From JBCCBV01 sp039033855 (GTDB taxonomy: Bacteria > Planctomycetota > Phycisphaerae > Phycisphaerales > Phycisphaeraceae), in contig JBCCBV010000036.1 of assembly GCA_039033855.1 (NCBI GenBank), positions 1 to 16,152 on the forward strand: DNA of 16,152 nt, read 5' to 3'. The position numbers were made by a program, and so were the translations under genes. A model generated the notes under the pieces. It was not told the origin of the DNA and did no database searches. It saw only the letters and a list, made by a program, of their open reading frames with translations. This document shows, piece by piece, positions 1 to 6,863 of the stretch (positions within the stretch are counted from its first letter, which is position 1; each line of letters opens with the position of its first letter).

Positions 1-59
1 CGGGCTTCGGGCAGGCGGTCGAGCACGGCCAGCAGCAGCGTGAACAGTTCGCGTTCCAT
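1..59 (-). CDS. N-terminal fragment of an unidentified protein
   Basis: Only the first 19 codons and two bases lie in the window; the gene continues beyond position 1. The fragment reads MERELFTLLLAVLDRLPEA, which looks like an amphipathic or helical N-terminus. An ATG at 57-59 (complement) follows an AAGGAG Shine-Dalgarno site with a 7-nt spacer, one of the best ribosome sites in the window, so the start is well supported even though the gene is almost entirely outside. It has the same orientation as the phosphatase gene upstream, but a terminator-like hairpin lies between them. I cannot assign a family from so few residues. Confidence 0.6.
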   Translation of the reverse strand, partial: MERELFTLLLAVLDRLPEA

Positions 60-66
60 CGTGGGT

Positions 67-72
67 CTCCTT
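67..72 (-). promoter_or_regulatory. Shine-Dalgarno site for the partial gene at 1-59
   Basis: The minus strand reads AAGGAG, 7 nt before the ATG at 59. This near-perfect anti-16S match is the main reason for calling the truncated gene. Confidence 0.65.
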
Positions 73-98
73 GGCGGGTGACCTACGGTGGACGCAAC

Positions 99-118
99 TG
101 CGCCAAGGCGCAAGCCTT
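99..118. repeat. Overlapping short inverted repeats upstream of the partial gene
   Basis: Two alternative inverted repeats share bases. Positions 99-104 and 107-112 form a 6-bp pair (TGCGCC/GGCGCA) around AA. Positions 105-109 and 114-118 form AAGGC/GCCTT around GCAA. They sit about 40-60 bp upstream of the start at 59, where an operator or leader hairpin could lie. No function can be shown from sequence. Confidence 0.3.
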
Positions 119-132
119 AGACGACGTGGCGC

Positions 133-167
133 AAAAGACCCGTGAGCGAGTGGGGCCTCTGACGGGT
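133..167 (-). terminator. Possible intrinsic terminator after the HAD phosphatase gene
   Basis: Read on the minus strand, 167-162 (ACCCGT) pairs with 143-138 (ACGGGT), and a short GAG/CTC pairing is possible inside the loop. The next bases are CTTTTG, a short U-tract. The hairpin begins about 21 bp past the phosphatase stop and lies before the next gene on the same strand, the expected place. The stem is short and the loop long, so this is a moderate call. Confidence 0.4.
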
Positions 168-188
168 GCGGTAGATGTTTCTGTCGCT

Positions 189-788
189 TTAGATCAGTCC
201 GCGGATGTCCACGGCCGTCATCCCCGCGGCCCGGCCGGCGTCGAGCCCCAGGTCGGTGTCCTCGAACACCACGCAGCGCTCGGGCGCCACGGCGATGCGC
301 TCCGCGGCCAGCAGATACGTCGCGGGGTGCGGCTTGTGCTCGGTCACGTCGTCGGCGGTCACGATCGCGTCGAACCAGTCGGTGATGGCAAGCGCCGCGA
401 GGATGGGCTCGGCCTGCCGGCGTCGACCCCCGGTGCCGATGGCCAGCGGCTTACGGCCACGGAACGCGCGAGCGATGGCCAGCACCGGCTCGATGGGTTG
501 GCTCTGCCCGGCGCCGTGCTCGAGGTAGTGCGCTTCTTTTTCCATGGCCACGGCCGCGTGGTCGAGCGCAACGCCTTGCTGCTCGGCCAGGTCTTGCACG
601 ATGCCCAGGCTCGGCCGGCCCCCCCAGGAGTAGAAGGTGGCTTCGGGGAACGACAGCCCGTGGCGCCCGGCGACGACCGACCAGCTCGCGTAGTGCGCGG
701 GCATGGTGTCGGCCAGGGTGCCGTCGAGGTCGAACACCAGGGCGTCGAACTGGGCGTAGCGGTCGAGCAGCTCGGCCGGGGCGGTCAT
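189..788 (-). CDS. HAD-superfamily phosphatase, YqaB/beta-phosphoglucomutase-like
   Basis: Predicted cytosolic Mg-dependent phosphatase of about 199 residues, a normal length for the family. HAD motif I is DLDGT at residues 20-24 (Asp20 nucleophile, Asp22 acid/base). Motif II is the Thr in IGTGG, motif III the Lys in HKPHP, and motif IV the acidic pair in FEDTDLGLDAG. The overall pattern, with a small helical cap after motif I, closely resembles E. coli YqaB, which dephosphorylates fructose 1-phosphate and 6-phosphogluconate; the exact substrate is inferred. Two ATG starts are possible, 788 and 815. I chose 788 because the protein then starts 19 residues before the nucleophile, as in relatives; neither has a convincing ribosome site. 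It lies 73 bp downstream of the HEAT-repeat gene on the same strand and may share its transcript. Confidence 0.88.
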   Translation of the reverse strand: MTAPAELLDRYAQFDALVFDLDGTLADTMPAHYASWSVVAGRHGLSFPEATFYSWGGRPSLGIVQDLAEQQGVALDHAAVAMEKEAHYLEHGAGQSQPIEPVLAIARAFRGRKPLAIGTGGRRRQAEPILAALAITDWFDAIVTADDVTEHKPHPATYLLAAERIAVAPERCVVFEDTDLGLDAGRAAGMTAVDIRGLI

Positions 789-798
789 GGGGTCGGTT

Positions 799-834
799 CC
801 GCGGCGGGGTGTCATGTGGGCTAGCGCGCCGCGG
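799..834 (-). repeat. 8-bp inverted repeat between the HEAT and HAD genes
   Basis: Positions 799-806 (CCGCGGCG) and 827-834 (CGCCGCGG) are perfect inverted arms around a 20-nt loop. The hairpin would form in the spacer of a HEAT-HAD transcript, ending about 10 nt before the chosen start at 788. The alternative ATG at 815 lies in the loop. No T-run follows, so it is a poor terminator; it may stabilise the upstream message or limit access to the start. Confidence 0.4.
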
Positions 835-861
835 GGCCGGCAGAAGGGGGCGGGGCGAGGC

Positions 862-3033
862 TTAGTCTTCGAGCACGGCCTGGACCGAGCGATCGGTCGG
901 CAGCGACAGGGCCCCGTACGCCCGGGCGGCGGCCAGGGCCACTTCGCGGTCGGTCGAATCGACCTTTTGACGGATGGCTTCGGCCTGCTCGCCGGCGGTG
1001 CGCCGCCCGATCCGCCGAGCCGATTCGGCCAGGCTGTCGAGCAGGGCAATTTCGGTGTCGGCCTCGGCCACGGCCGCGGCGCGGGCCAAGGCCTGCTGGG
1101 CTTCAGGCGTGTCGAATAGCGCCAGCGTCCGGCCGACGGATTGCACGACCTCGGGGCGGGTGTCTTCGAGCGCGGCGATCAGCACCGGCTCGGCTTCTTC
1201 GACCGGGTACAGGCCGGGGTCGGCCGCCAGCCGGCGGAGCAGGGCCAGCGATTCGAGCGCCATCGCCTGAGCGTCTTCGGACGAGATGTCGGCGCCGGTG
1301 TAGGTCTCCATGGCCCGCTGCGTGGCGGCGAGGAGCTGGCTGTCTTCCTCGGGTCGGCCGGCGACGGTCACCTGCGACGGCTCGGGGTACTGGTTGCGCA
1401 GGAGGATCTGGTCGGCGGGCAGGGTGAGGACCAGGATGGCGGCCCCGCCGAGCTTCACATTGGCGGACACCAAGGCCATGTTCTGGCGGAGCGACTCGCC
1501 GGCGTCTTCGATCACCACCAGGTCGGCGGCGGGCGAGGTGGCGATGGCGGGCGTGGCTTCAGAGAGCGACTGGCCCGGGATCGTGACGTAGCCGGCGTCC
1601 GCCAGCACCGCGGCGAACCGCTCGGCCCGGTCGCGCCGGTTGGCCAACACCACGGCGTACTTCTGGTCGGACTCGCGCACGGTTTCCGCCAGCGTGGGCA
1701 CGACCAGCTGCATGTTGGTGAACTCGGCCTGCGGCCGGATGTTGGCCAGCGCCATGGCGGCCCGCCGGCGTACGCGCTCGTCGGGGAAGGTCAGGGCCTG
1801 GAGCACCGGCTGACGCGGGCTGGACAGGGCCAACAGCAGGTCGGGGCCGGCGGTCTGGGCCAGCGACTCAATGGCGTCGCGGGCCAGCGGGGCGTTGCGC
1901 GTGTCGAGCGCCCGGCCGAGCACGGCCTGGAGCCGCAATGGCCCGGCCAGCGTGGCGTAATACGCCGCGGGCTTGCCGGTGTAAGCGGGGTCGGTTTGCT
2001 CGCCCAGGCGGTTTTCACGCCGGAGGTTTGAGGCCAGGTAGAGATTCAGGGCCGAGTCGAGCGCCGGGTCGAGTTCGAGGGCCGCGCGCGTGGCCTGCAT
2101 GGCCCGATGGTCCGGGTAAGCGGCCAGCGGGGTTTCATTGGCCGCCAGGGCGCCCTGATCGGTGGCCGACCACAGCACGCCGACGCCGCGGAACTCTTCC
2201 TGGCCGACCAGGTACCGGCCGCCGTAGTAATCCTCGCCCAGCAGCACGAACAACTCGGCCGCAGACAGCGTGGCCGGGGCGCCGACGATCCGCCGGAGCG
2301 ACGCATATGCCGAGCGGGCGGCCGCGGTGGTGGCGCCGTTCTCGGCCTGCTGGGCCTCGAGGGTCTGTTTCACGTAGGGCAACGCGGCGGGATAGCCGGC
2401 GTCTTCCAGCACGGCGCAGAGGATGACCTGACGGTCGGCGTCGACCTTGGGCAGGGCCACGGCCAGCGGATACGCCAGCGGGGCGCCGATTTCAGACATC
2501 GCCCGCACCACGTAGGGGCGCAGGCGCTTGGCCTCGGGGTCGTCGCGCACCAGCACGGCCAGGAGTTCCGGCGCCGCAAACTGGCCCGCCGCGGCCAGCC
2601 GGGTGGTGGCGTTGATCCGCTCGCGCTCGGTGGCGCCGAGCTTGACGATGTCGGCCCGGATGCGCTCCGGGTCGCTGGCCCGTTCGATGCGGGCGGACTG
2701 GACCTTGGCGTACAACGCGGCCGCCGAATCGGTGACGCCGGGCATCCGCAGGGTTCGCCGGGCGACTTGCGTAAACCGTTCTTCGCCAACGGCTTCCACC
2801 GCGTCCAGCAGGTCGGACGCAGAAACGCTGTCCGCCAGCAAGGCGTCGGCGGCCTGGCCGGCCCGGTCGGGCCGGGCGATCAACACGTTGTGGACGAAGC
2901 TGCGCCACAGCTTTTCGGCTTCGGACCGGTCCCCGGCGTTCTGGCCCAGGGCCGAAGGCGAGAGGACCGACAGGCACAACATCAAGGCCAGCGCAAACGG
3001 GGCGCGCCGACGGGCAAAACAGAGGTGGGGCAT
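862..3033 (-). CDS. Secreted HEAT-repeat protein with a central Rossmann-like domain
   Basis: A 723-residue protein of unknown function. Residues 1-30 form a signal peptide: a basic start (FARRR), a hydrophobic core (about 12-25), and a likely cleavage after ALG at 30. Helical HEAT-like repeats cover about 130-250 and 380-435. Residues about 455-545 (KYAVVLANRRDRAERF, ADLVVIEDAG, GGAAILVLTLP) have the beta-alpha rhythm of a receiver-like or Rossmann domain. Helical repeats return at about 590-720. No catalytic motif is visible; such proteins usually act as binding scaffolds. The start at 3033 is preferred over the ATG at 3114: it places the signal peptide at the very N-terminus, has GGAG 8 nt upstream, and follows a promoter candidate that lies inside the longer version. 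The product is probably periplasmic. The HAD gene follows by 73 bp. Confidence 0.8.
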   Translation of the reverse strand: MPHLCFARRRAPFALALMLCLSVLSPSALGQNAGDRSEAEKLWRSFVHNVLIARPDRAGQAADALLADSVSASDLLDAVEAVGEERFTQVARRTLRMPGVTDSAAALYAKVQSARIERASDPERIRADIVKLGATERERINATTRLAAAGQFAAPELLAVLVRDDPEAKRLRPYVVRAMSEIGAPLAYPLAVALPKVDADRQVILCAVLEDAGYPAALPYVKQTLEAQQAENGATTAAARSAYASLRRIVGAPATLSAAELFVLLGEDYYGGRYLVGQEEFRGVGVLWSATDQGALAANETPLAAYPDHRAMQATRAALELDPALDSALNLYLASNLRRENRLGEQTDPAYTGKPAAYYATLAGPLRLQAVLGRALDTRNAPLARDAIESLAQTAGPDLLLALSSPRQPVLQALTFPDERVRRRAAMALANIRPQAEFTNMQLVVPTLAETVRESDQKYAVVLANRRDRAERFAAVLADAGYVTIPGQSLSEATPAIATSPAADLVVIEDAGESLRQNMALVSANVKLGGAAILVLTLPADQILLRNQYPEPSQVTVAGRPEEDSQLLAATQRAMETYTGADISSEDAQAMALESLALLRRLAADPGLYPVEEAEPVLIAALEDTRPEVVQSVGRTLALFDTPEAQQALARAAAVAEADTEIALLDSLAESARRIGRRTAGEQAEAIRQKVDSTDREVALAAARAYGALSLPTDRSVQAVLED

Positions 3034-3076
3034 GCAGAGCGCTCCGGGGCGGATCGCGGGGGGAGGGAGAATCGTG

Positions 3077-3105
3077 AAACTACGGTTACGGCGGTAGGCC
3101 GTCAA
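3077..3105 (-). promoter_or_regulatory. Sigma-70-type promoter candidate for the HEAT-repeat gene
   Basis: On the minus strand TTGACG (3105-3100, five of six matches to the -35 consensus) is followed by a 17-bp spacer and TAGTTT (3082-3077, a weak -10). Transcription would begin near 3070, giving a leader of about 37 nt to the ATG at 3033. A 5-bp inverted repeat (3088-3092 and 3098-3102) overlaps the spacer and could be an operator. No equally good promoter was found for the divergent gene at 3277. Confidence 0.45.
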
Positions 3106-3276
3106 GGCATTCACGCCCAGGGTCGGCTTGGGTCGAGGAACCTTGCGTGGCGGCCCGGCGGCCGCGCACGACCGCGGAATCGCCTAGATTCGGTGGCACA
3201 GACCCTTCACCCACCCGGCCGGGCGGGCGCGGCGCGGACGGCCGCGTTGGCCCCCGGACACGGGCGCTTCTGCCGC

Positions 3277-4845
3277 ATGCTCGCTTTCCGCGTTTTTGAC
3301 GACGCCGGCGCCCCCGCCGAGGACTGGCCGATCCGCAACGCCCACGCGTTGGGGTCGGACGGCAACGCCATGCGGGCCCGCATCGCCTTTTCGGCCGGCC
3401 ACATCGTGGTCGACCGCCGCGACCCCGGACCCTGCGCCGTGGCGCTGCAGCACGACCTGGGCGAGTTGGGCTCTGTAACCCTCCAGACCTGCCTGCTGCC
3501 CGACCGCGACGAGCCCTACGTCCTTGAGCTCGAACTGGCCCGCCACCGTTTGATGACCCTGCTGGCCAAGCTCGAAGACTGGCTGCTGTTCGAGCTGTCG
3601 CACGAGCACCCGGTCCAGCAGCACGCCGACCGCGGGCGCGAGCTGTTCATCGAAGCCCTGGGCGTGCAGAAGCGCGACCCCGCCCAAGCCGCTGCGCTCG
3701 GGGGCGAGGCGCTGCGCGAAGCGTTCGACGGGAGCGAGGCCCTGGCCCTGGCCCACTCGGCCACGCTGCTCCAACGCCGGGCCTCGGGCGTGAGCCCGGG
3801 CGCGCCACCGCCCGTCGGGTGCGGGCTCAGCCTGGGCGCCACCGACCCGCGCGTCCGCCACGCCATCAAGAGCCACTTCGACTACTGCGCCATCCCCACG
3901 CCCTGGCGGGTGATCTCGCCGGCCGAAGGCCAGCGGCAGTGGGGCGCGCTCGACGGCTGGGTCCAGTGGGCCCGCCGGGTGAACCTGCCGGTGGTCGCCG
4001 GCCCGGTGTTATCGTTCGAGCCCGGCCAGGCCCCAGACTGGCTCTACATCTGGGAGCACGATTACGACACCGTGCGCGACTTGGTCTACGAACACGTCGA
4101 GGCTCTGGTCCGACGGCTTGGCGGCGGCGTAGGCTCGTGGGTGGTCGCCTCGGGCCTGCACATCAACGAGCACTTTGTGCTGACCTTCGAGCAGCTGATG
4201 GACCTGACCCGCATGGTGACCATGCTGGTGAAGAAGCTCCAGCCCGCGGCCAAGGTGGTCGTGGAGCTCAAGCGGTGCTTCGGCGAGTACTTCGGCCGGA
4301 ACCCGCGGTCGATCCCCCCGGCGATGTACGCCGACCTGCTGGTGCAGTCGGGCATCCATTACGACGTGCTGGGGTTGTCCATCCCGATGGGCCAGCCGGT
4401 CGACGGCCAATACACCCGCGACCTGATGCAGCTGTCGACCACGCTCGACCAGTACGGGCAATACGGCAAGCCCCTGGCCGTGAGCCTGAGCGCCCCCAGC
4501 CGCCCGGTGACGTCGATCATGGTCGCCGCGCCCGGCGACGAGCCCGCGCCCGAAGACTCCGGCCGGTGGCGCCGGACCTGGTCACCGGCCGTGCAGGGCC
4601 ACTGGCTCGAGGCCGCCATGCAGATCGCCATGAGCAAGCCGTTCGTCGAATCGGTCTCCTGGCGCGAAATCGTCGACCACCCCGACATCGAGCTGCCCCT
4701 GAGCGGACTGGTGGACGAGGACCTCTGCCCCAAGCCGGCGTGGCGTCGGCTGGTGTCGTATCGCCAACACGTCGCCGCCGACGTGGCCGCCGGCGCCAAC
4801 TCCGCCGCGACGGCGCCCGCGCCCGCTCCGGGCGGCTCGGCGTGA
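3277..4845 (+). CDS. Glycoside hydrolase family 10-like TIM-barrel protein, possibly non-catalytic
   Basis: A 522-residue protein. The C-terminal two thirds follow the xylanase family 10 layout: APDW at about 252-255 matches the strand-3 region of GH10, SWVVASG at 287-293 matches the strand-4 region, and LSGLVDEDLCPKPAW near the end matches the typical closing segment with PKPA. The N-terminal 170 or so residues look like a beta-rich accessory module followed by helices. The usual nucleophile motif (ITELD on strand 7) aligns with VSLSA at 402-406, which has no Glu. The acid/base Glu is either lost (ASG at 291-293) or shifted to N297-E298. No signal peptide is visible. The ATG at 3277 lacks a clear ribosome site. 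The fold assignment is fairly secure, a xylanase activity is not. It overlaps the next gene by 4 bp. Confidence 0.68.
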   Translation: MLAFRVFDDAGAPAEDWPIRNAHALGSDGNAMRARIAFSAGHIVVDRRDPGPCAVALQHDLGELGSVTLQTCLLPDRDEPYVLELELARHRLMTLLAKLEDWLLFELSHEHPVQQHADRGRELFIEALGVQKRDPAQAAALGGEALREAFDGSEALALAHSATLLQRRASGVSPGAPPPVGCGLSLGATDPRVRHAIKSHFDYCAIPTPWRVISPAEGQRQWGALDGWVQWARRVNLPVVAGPVLSFEPGQAPDWLYIWEHDYDTVRDLVYEHVEALVRRLGGGVGSWVVASGLHINEHFVLTFEQLMDLTRMVTMLVKKLQPAAKVVVELKRCFGEYFGRNPRSIPPAMYADLLVQSGIHYDVLGLSIPMGQPVDGQYTRDLMQLSTTLDQYGQYGKPLAVSLSAPSRPVTSIMVAAPGDEPAPEDSGRWRRTWSPAVQGHWLEAAMQIAMSKPFVESVSWREIVDHPDIELPLSGLVDEDLCPKPAWRRLVSYRQHVAADVAAGANSAATAPAPAPGGSA

Positions 4846-5231
4846 GCCCGGCGCACTCGGCGGCTCTGCCGGGCGATGCCCAAGCCGTTACGGCATCTCG
4901 ACAAGACGTGTGGGTCGCCGTGTTGGTCGTGGTGGCCCTTGCCGTGGTCTTTTGGACCGGCTCCTTCGGACGCGAGGCCAGGCCCAGCGCGGATAGCCCT
5001 TCGGCCTCCACCGGGGAGCGGGTTCGGGTGAACGCCGCCGACGTCGCGCGTTTACGGCTGCTCCCTGAAATCGGGCCCGGCCGAGCGGCGCGCATCGTGG
5101 AGCATCGCCAAACGCACGGGGCGTTCGCCTCGCCGGCCGACCTCGAGGCCGTGCCCGGCATCGGCCCGGCGATCCGCGCCGCCGTCGAGCCGTGGGTCGT
5201 GACAAAGCCCCCGGAGCAGGCCACGGAGTAG
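4842..5231 (+). CDS. ComEA-like helix-hairpin-helix protein with a membrane anchor
   Basis: A 129-residue protein beginning with GTG at 4842, whose GTGA overlaps the stop of the GH10-like gene, implying translational coupling. Residues about 23-40 form one transmembrane segment (VWVAVLVVVALAVVFW). A linker rich in Ser, Pro and Ala leads to a tandem helix-hairpin-helix domain: VNAAD at 63-67, LLPEIGPGRAARI at 73-85, and LEAVPGIGPAI at 101-111. This matches the DNA-binding half of ComEA, the double-stranded DNA receptor of competence; the SLBB domain found in some ComEA proteins is absent. DNA binding outside the membrane is inferred from the family. No other competence gene is nearby, so a role in DNA uptake cannot be confirmed. 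Confidence 0.82.
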   Translation: MSPAHSAALPGDAQAVTASRQDVWVAVLVVVALAVVFWTGSFGREARPSADSPSASTGERVRVNAADVARLRLLPEIGPGRAARIVEHRQTHGAFASPADLEAVPGIGPAIRAAVEPWVVTKPPEQATE

Positions 5232-5257
5232 GCCTTTAAGCCCGCAGTCCACCCCGA

Positions 5258-6811
5258 TCAGCCCGGCTCGGTCGTTCGCTCGATGAACGCCTCGGCGATG
5301 GCGAAGATGCGCCCCTTGCGCTCGGCGTCGAGCTTGTCGAGCGACCGCGCCATCATCGACATCCGCGGGTTCGACGAAAAGAACTCGCGGTGCTTGTCGA
5401 CAAACCGCCAGTACAGCCCGTCGAACACCTGCGCCCAGTCGGGGTCGGCCGGGTCGTCGCGCCGCTCGGGCTTGGGGTAGTCGCTCATCTTGAGCAGATA
5501 GTTGCTGCCGCAGATGTAGGGCTTGGTGGCGAAGACCCCGCCGTCGGACATCAGCCCCATGCCGTAGACGTTGGGCCCCATGACCCAGTCGGCCGAGTCG
5601 ACGAACATGGCCATGAACCAGTCGTGGGCCTGCTTCGGCTCGACCTCGCACAGGTTCATCGCGTTGGCCAGCACCATGAGCCGCTCGATGTGGTGGGCCC
5701 AGCCGAACCGCACGCACTTGCAGATGGCGTCGTCGAGCGGGCGGACGCCGGTGTCGCCGGTCCACCAGCAGGGCTTCATCTTGCGCTCGGTGCCCCAGCG
5801 ATTTTTAGATTCTTGCTTATCGGAGAACGACCGGTAGACGCCGCGGATGAACTCCCGCCAGCCGATGACCTGCCGGACCAGGCCTTCGAGCGAGTTCAGC
5901 GGGACGTCGTTTTCCTCGGCGTGCTGCACCGCGCGGTCCACGATTTCTTGTGGCGTGATCAGCCCGAGGTTCAGCACCGGCGACAACGCCGAGTGGAACA
6001 GCACCGGGTCGCGGGTCGACAGCGCATCTTCATAAGGCCCGAACTCGGCGAAGCGGTCCTTTAAAAACGCCCGCAACCAGGCCAGCGCCTGCGGCCGCGT
6101 GGTCGGCAGCCAGAAGTCGTCGAGTGTCCCCGGGTGGTCGTCGAAACGCTCGGCGACAAGTGTTTTTACGGCCTGGACGTGGTCGGTCGGGTCGGCCCAC
6201 GACGTCTTGGGGATCGAAACCTTCCGGGGCAGCTTCTTGCGGTTGTCGGCGTCGAAGCTCCACTGCCCGCCTTCGGGCTTGCCGTCTTGATCCACCATCA
6301 CGCCCAGGCGTTTGCGCTGGCGCTCGTAGAACCGGGCCATGAAAGGCTTGCCCTTGGACTCGTCCAAGTACGCCGCAAACTCTTCCCGGGGCGTCACGAA
6401 CATCGGGCTGGGCAGCACGGTTTGCTTCAGGCCCTTGCGCTCGGCGAAGTCGCGCAGCCGGTCTTCAAAGAACTTGTCTTCGACCTCGAAGTGGACCAGC
6501 TCATCCACGGCGAGCGACTTGGTGTTGTCGAGGTAGCGCTCGAGCTTGGTTTCGTATTTCGTCTGGAGTTGTGGACCCGACTGCTCGTCGAGCGATTGGT
6601 AGTGGACCGTGGCGCCGTGCGCGCGGAGCTCGTCGCGATAGCCGCGCATGGCGGCGAGGAACAGCGCGATCTTCTGCTTGTGGTGGCGGGCGTAGGTGCA
6701 CAGGCCGTAGTCCTCGGCCATGAAAAAGTGCGCATCGGCGTGCGGGCGCACCTCGGCCCAGGGGAACAGGTGGTTGCCCAGCACCACGAAACATCGCTTG
6801 GTCGACGCCAT
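5258..6811 (-). CDS. Cryptochrome/photolyase-related protein of the bacterial (6-4) type, iron-sulfur cysteines missing
   Basis: A 517-residue flavoprotein of the cryptochrome/photolyase-related family (PhrB/CryB/FeS-BCP; COG3046). The N-terminal antenna domain starts CFVVLGNHLFPW (7-18). The C-terminal FAD domain contains VIGWREFIRG (315-324), WWTGDTG (349-355), WAHHIERLMVLAN (371-383) and NPRMSMM (481-487). The two His at 373-374 match the active-site region of Agrobacterium PhrB. In PhrB, four Cys (350, 438, 441, 454) bind a 4Fe-4S cluster; here the YCxxC position reads YPKP (445-448) and the following Cys segment has none, so the cluster is probably absent. Cys364, Cys366 and Cys434 remain. 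Expected role is light-driven repair of (6-4) photoproducts, or light sensing. It is divergent from a class II photolyase. No ribosome site is seen; the ATG at 6811 follows a TACCGT element by 5 nt. Confidence 0.9.
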   Translation of the reverse strand: MASTKRCFVVLGNHLFPWAEVRPHADAHFFMAEDYGLCTYARHHKQKIALFLAAMRGYRDELRAHGATVHYQSLDEQSGPQLQTKYETKLERYLDNTKSLAVDELVHFEVEDKFFEDRLRDFAERKGLKQTVLPSPMFVTPREEFAAYLDESKGKPFMARFYERQRKRLGVMVDQDGKPEGGQWSFDADNRKKLPRKVSIPKTSWADPTDHVQAVKTLVAERFDDHPGTLDDFWLPTTRPQALAWLRAFLKDRFAEFGPYEDALSTRDPVLFHSALSPVLNLGLITPQEIVDRAVQHAEENDVPLNSLEGLVRQVIGWREFIRGVYRSFSDKQESKNRWGTERKMKPCWWTGDTGVRPLDDAICKCVRFGWAHHIERLMVLANAMNLCEVEPKQAHDWFMAMFVDSADWVMGPNVYGMGLMSDGGVFATKPYICGSNYLLKMSDYPKPERRDDPADPDWAQVFDGLYWRFVDKHREFFSSNPRMSMMARSLDKLDAERKGRIFAIAEAFIERTTEPG

Positions 6812-6863
6812 GGGGCACGGTAGGCGGTCGGCCGCGGCGCGACGGCCCGTCTAAGCTGCGGGC
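6812..6863. promoter_or_regulatory. Divergent promoter region between two photolyase genes
   Basis: Only 52 bp separate the two starts, so both promoters must lie here or inside the opposite gene. A TANNNT element lies just upstream of each ATG: TAAGCT at 6852-6857 on the plus strand (6-nt gap to 6864), and TACCGT at 6822-6817 on the minus strand (5-nt gap to 6811). No Shine-Dalgarno site is present on either side. This arrangement fits leaderless transcripts, but no -35 box is visible on either side. Confidence 0.35.

Noticed and set aside
2107..3276. Plus-strand open frame running into the GH10-like gene, which would give a 912-residue protein
   Set aside because: It is antisense to the well-supported HEAT-repeat gene; its sequence is Gly/Arg/Gln-rich with no recognisable domain, and recognisable protein sequence begins only after about 3277.
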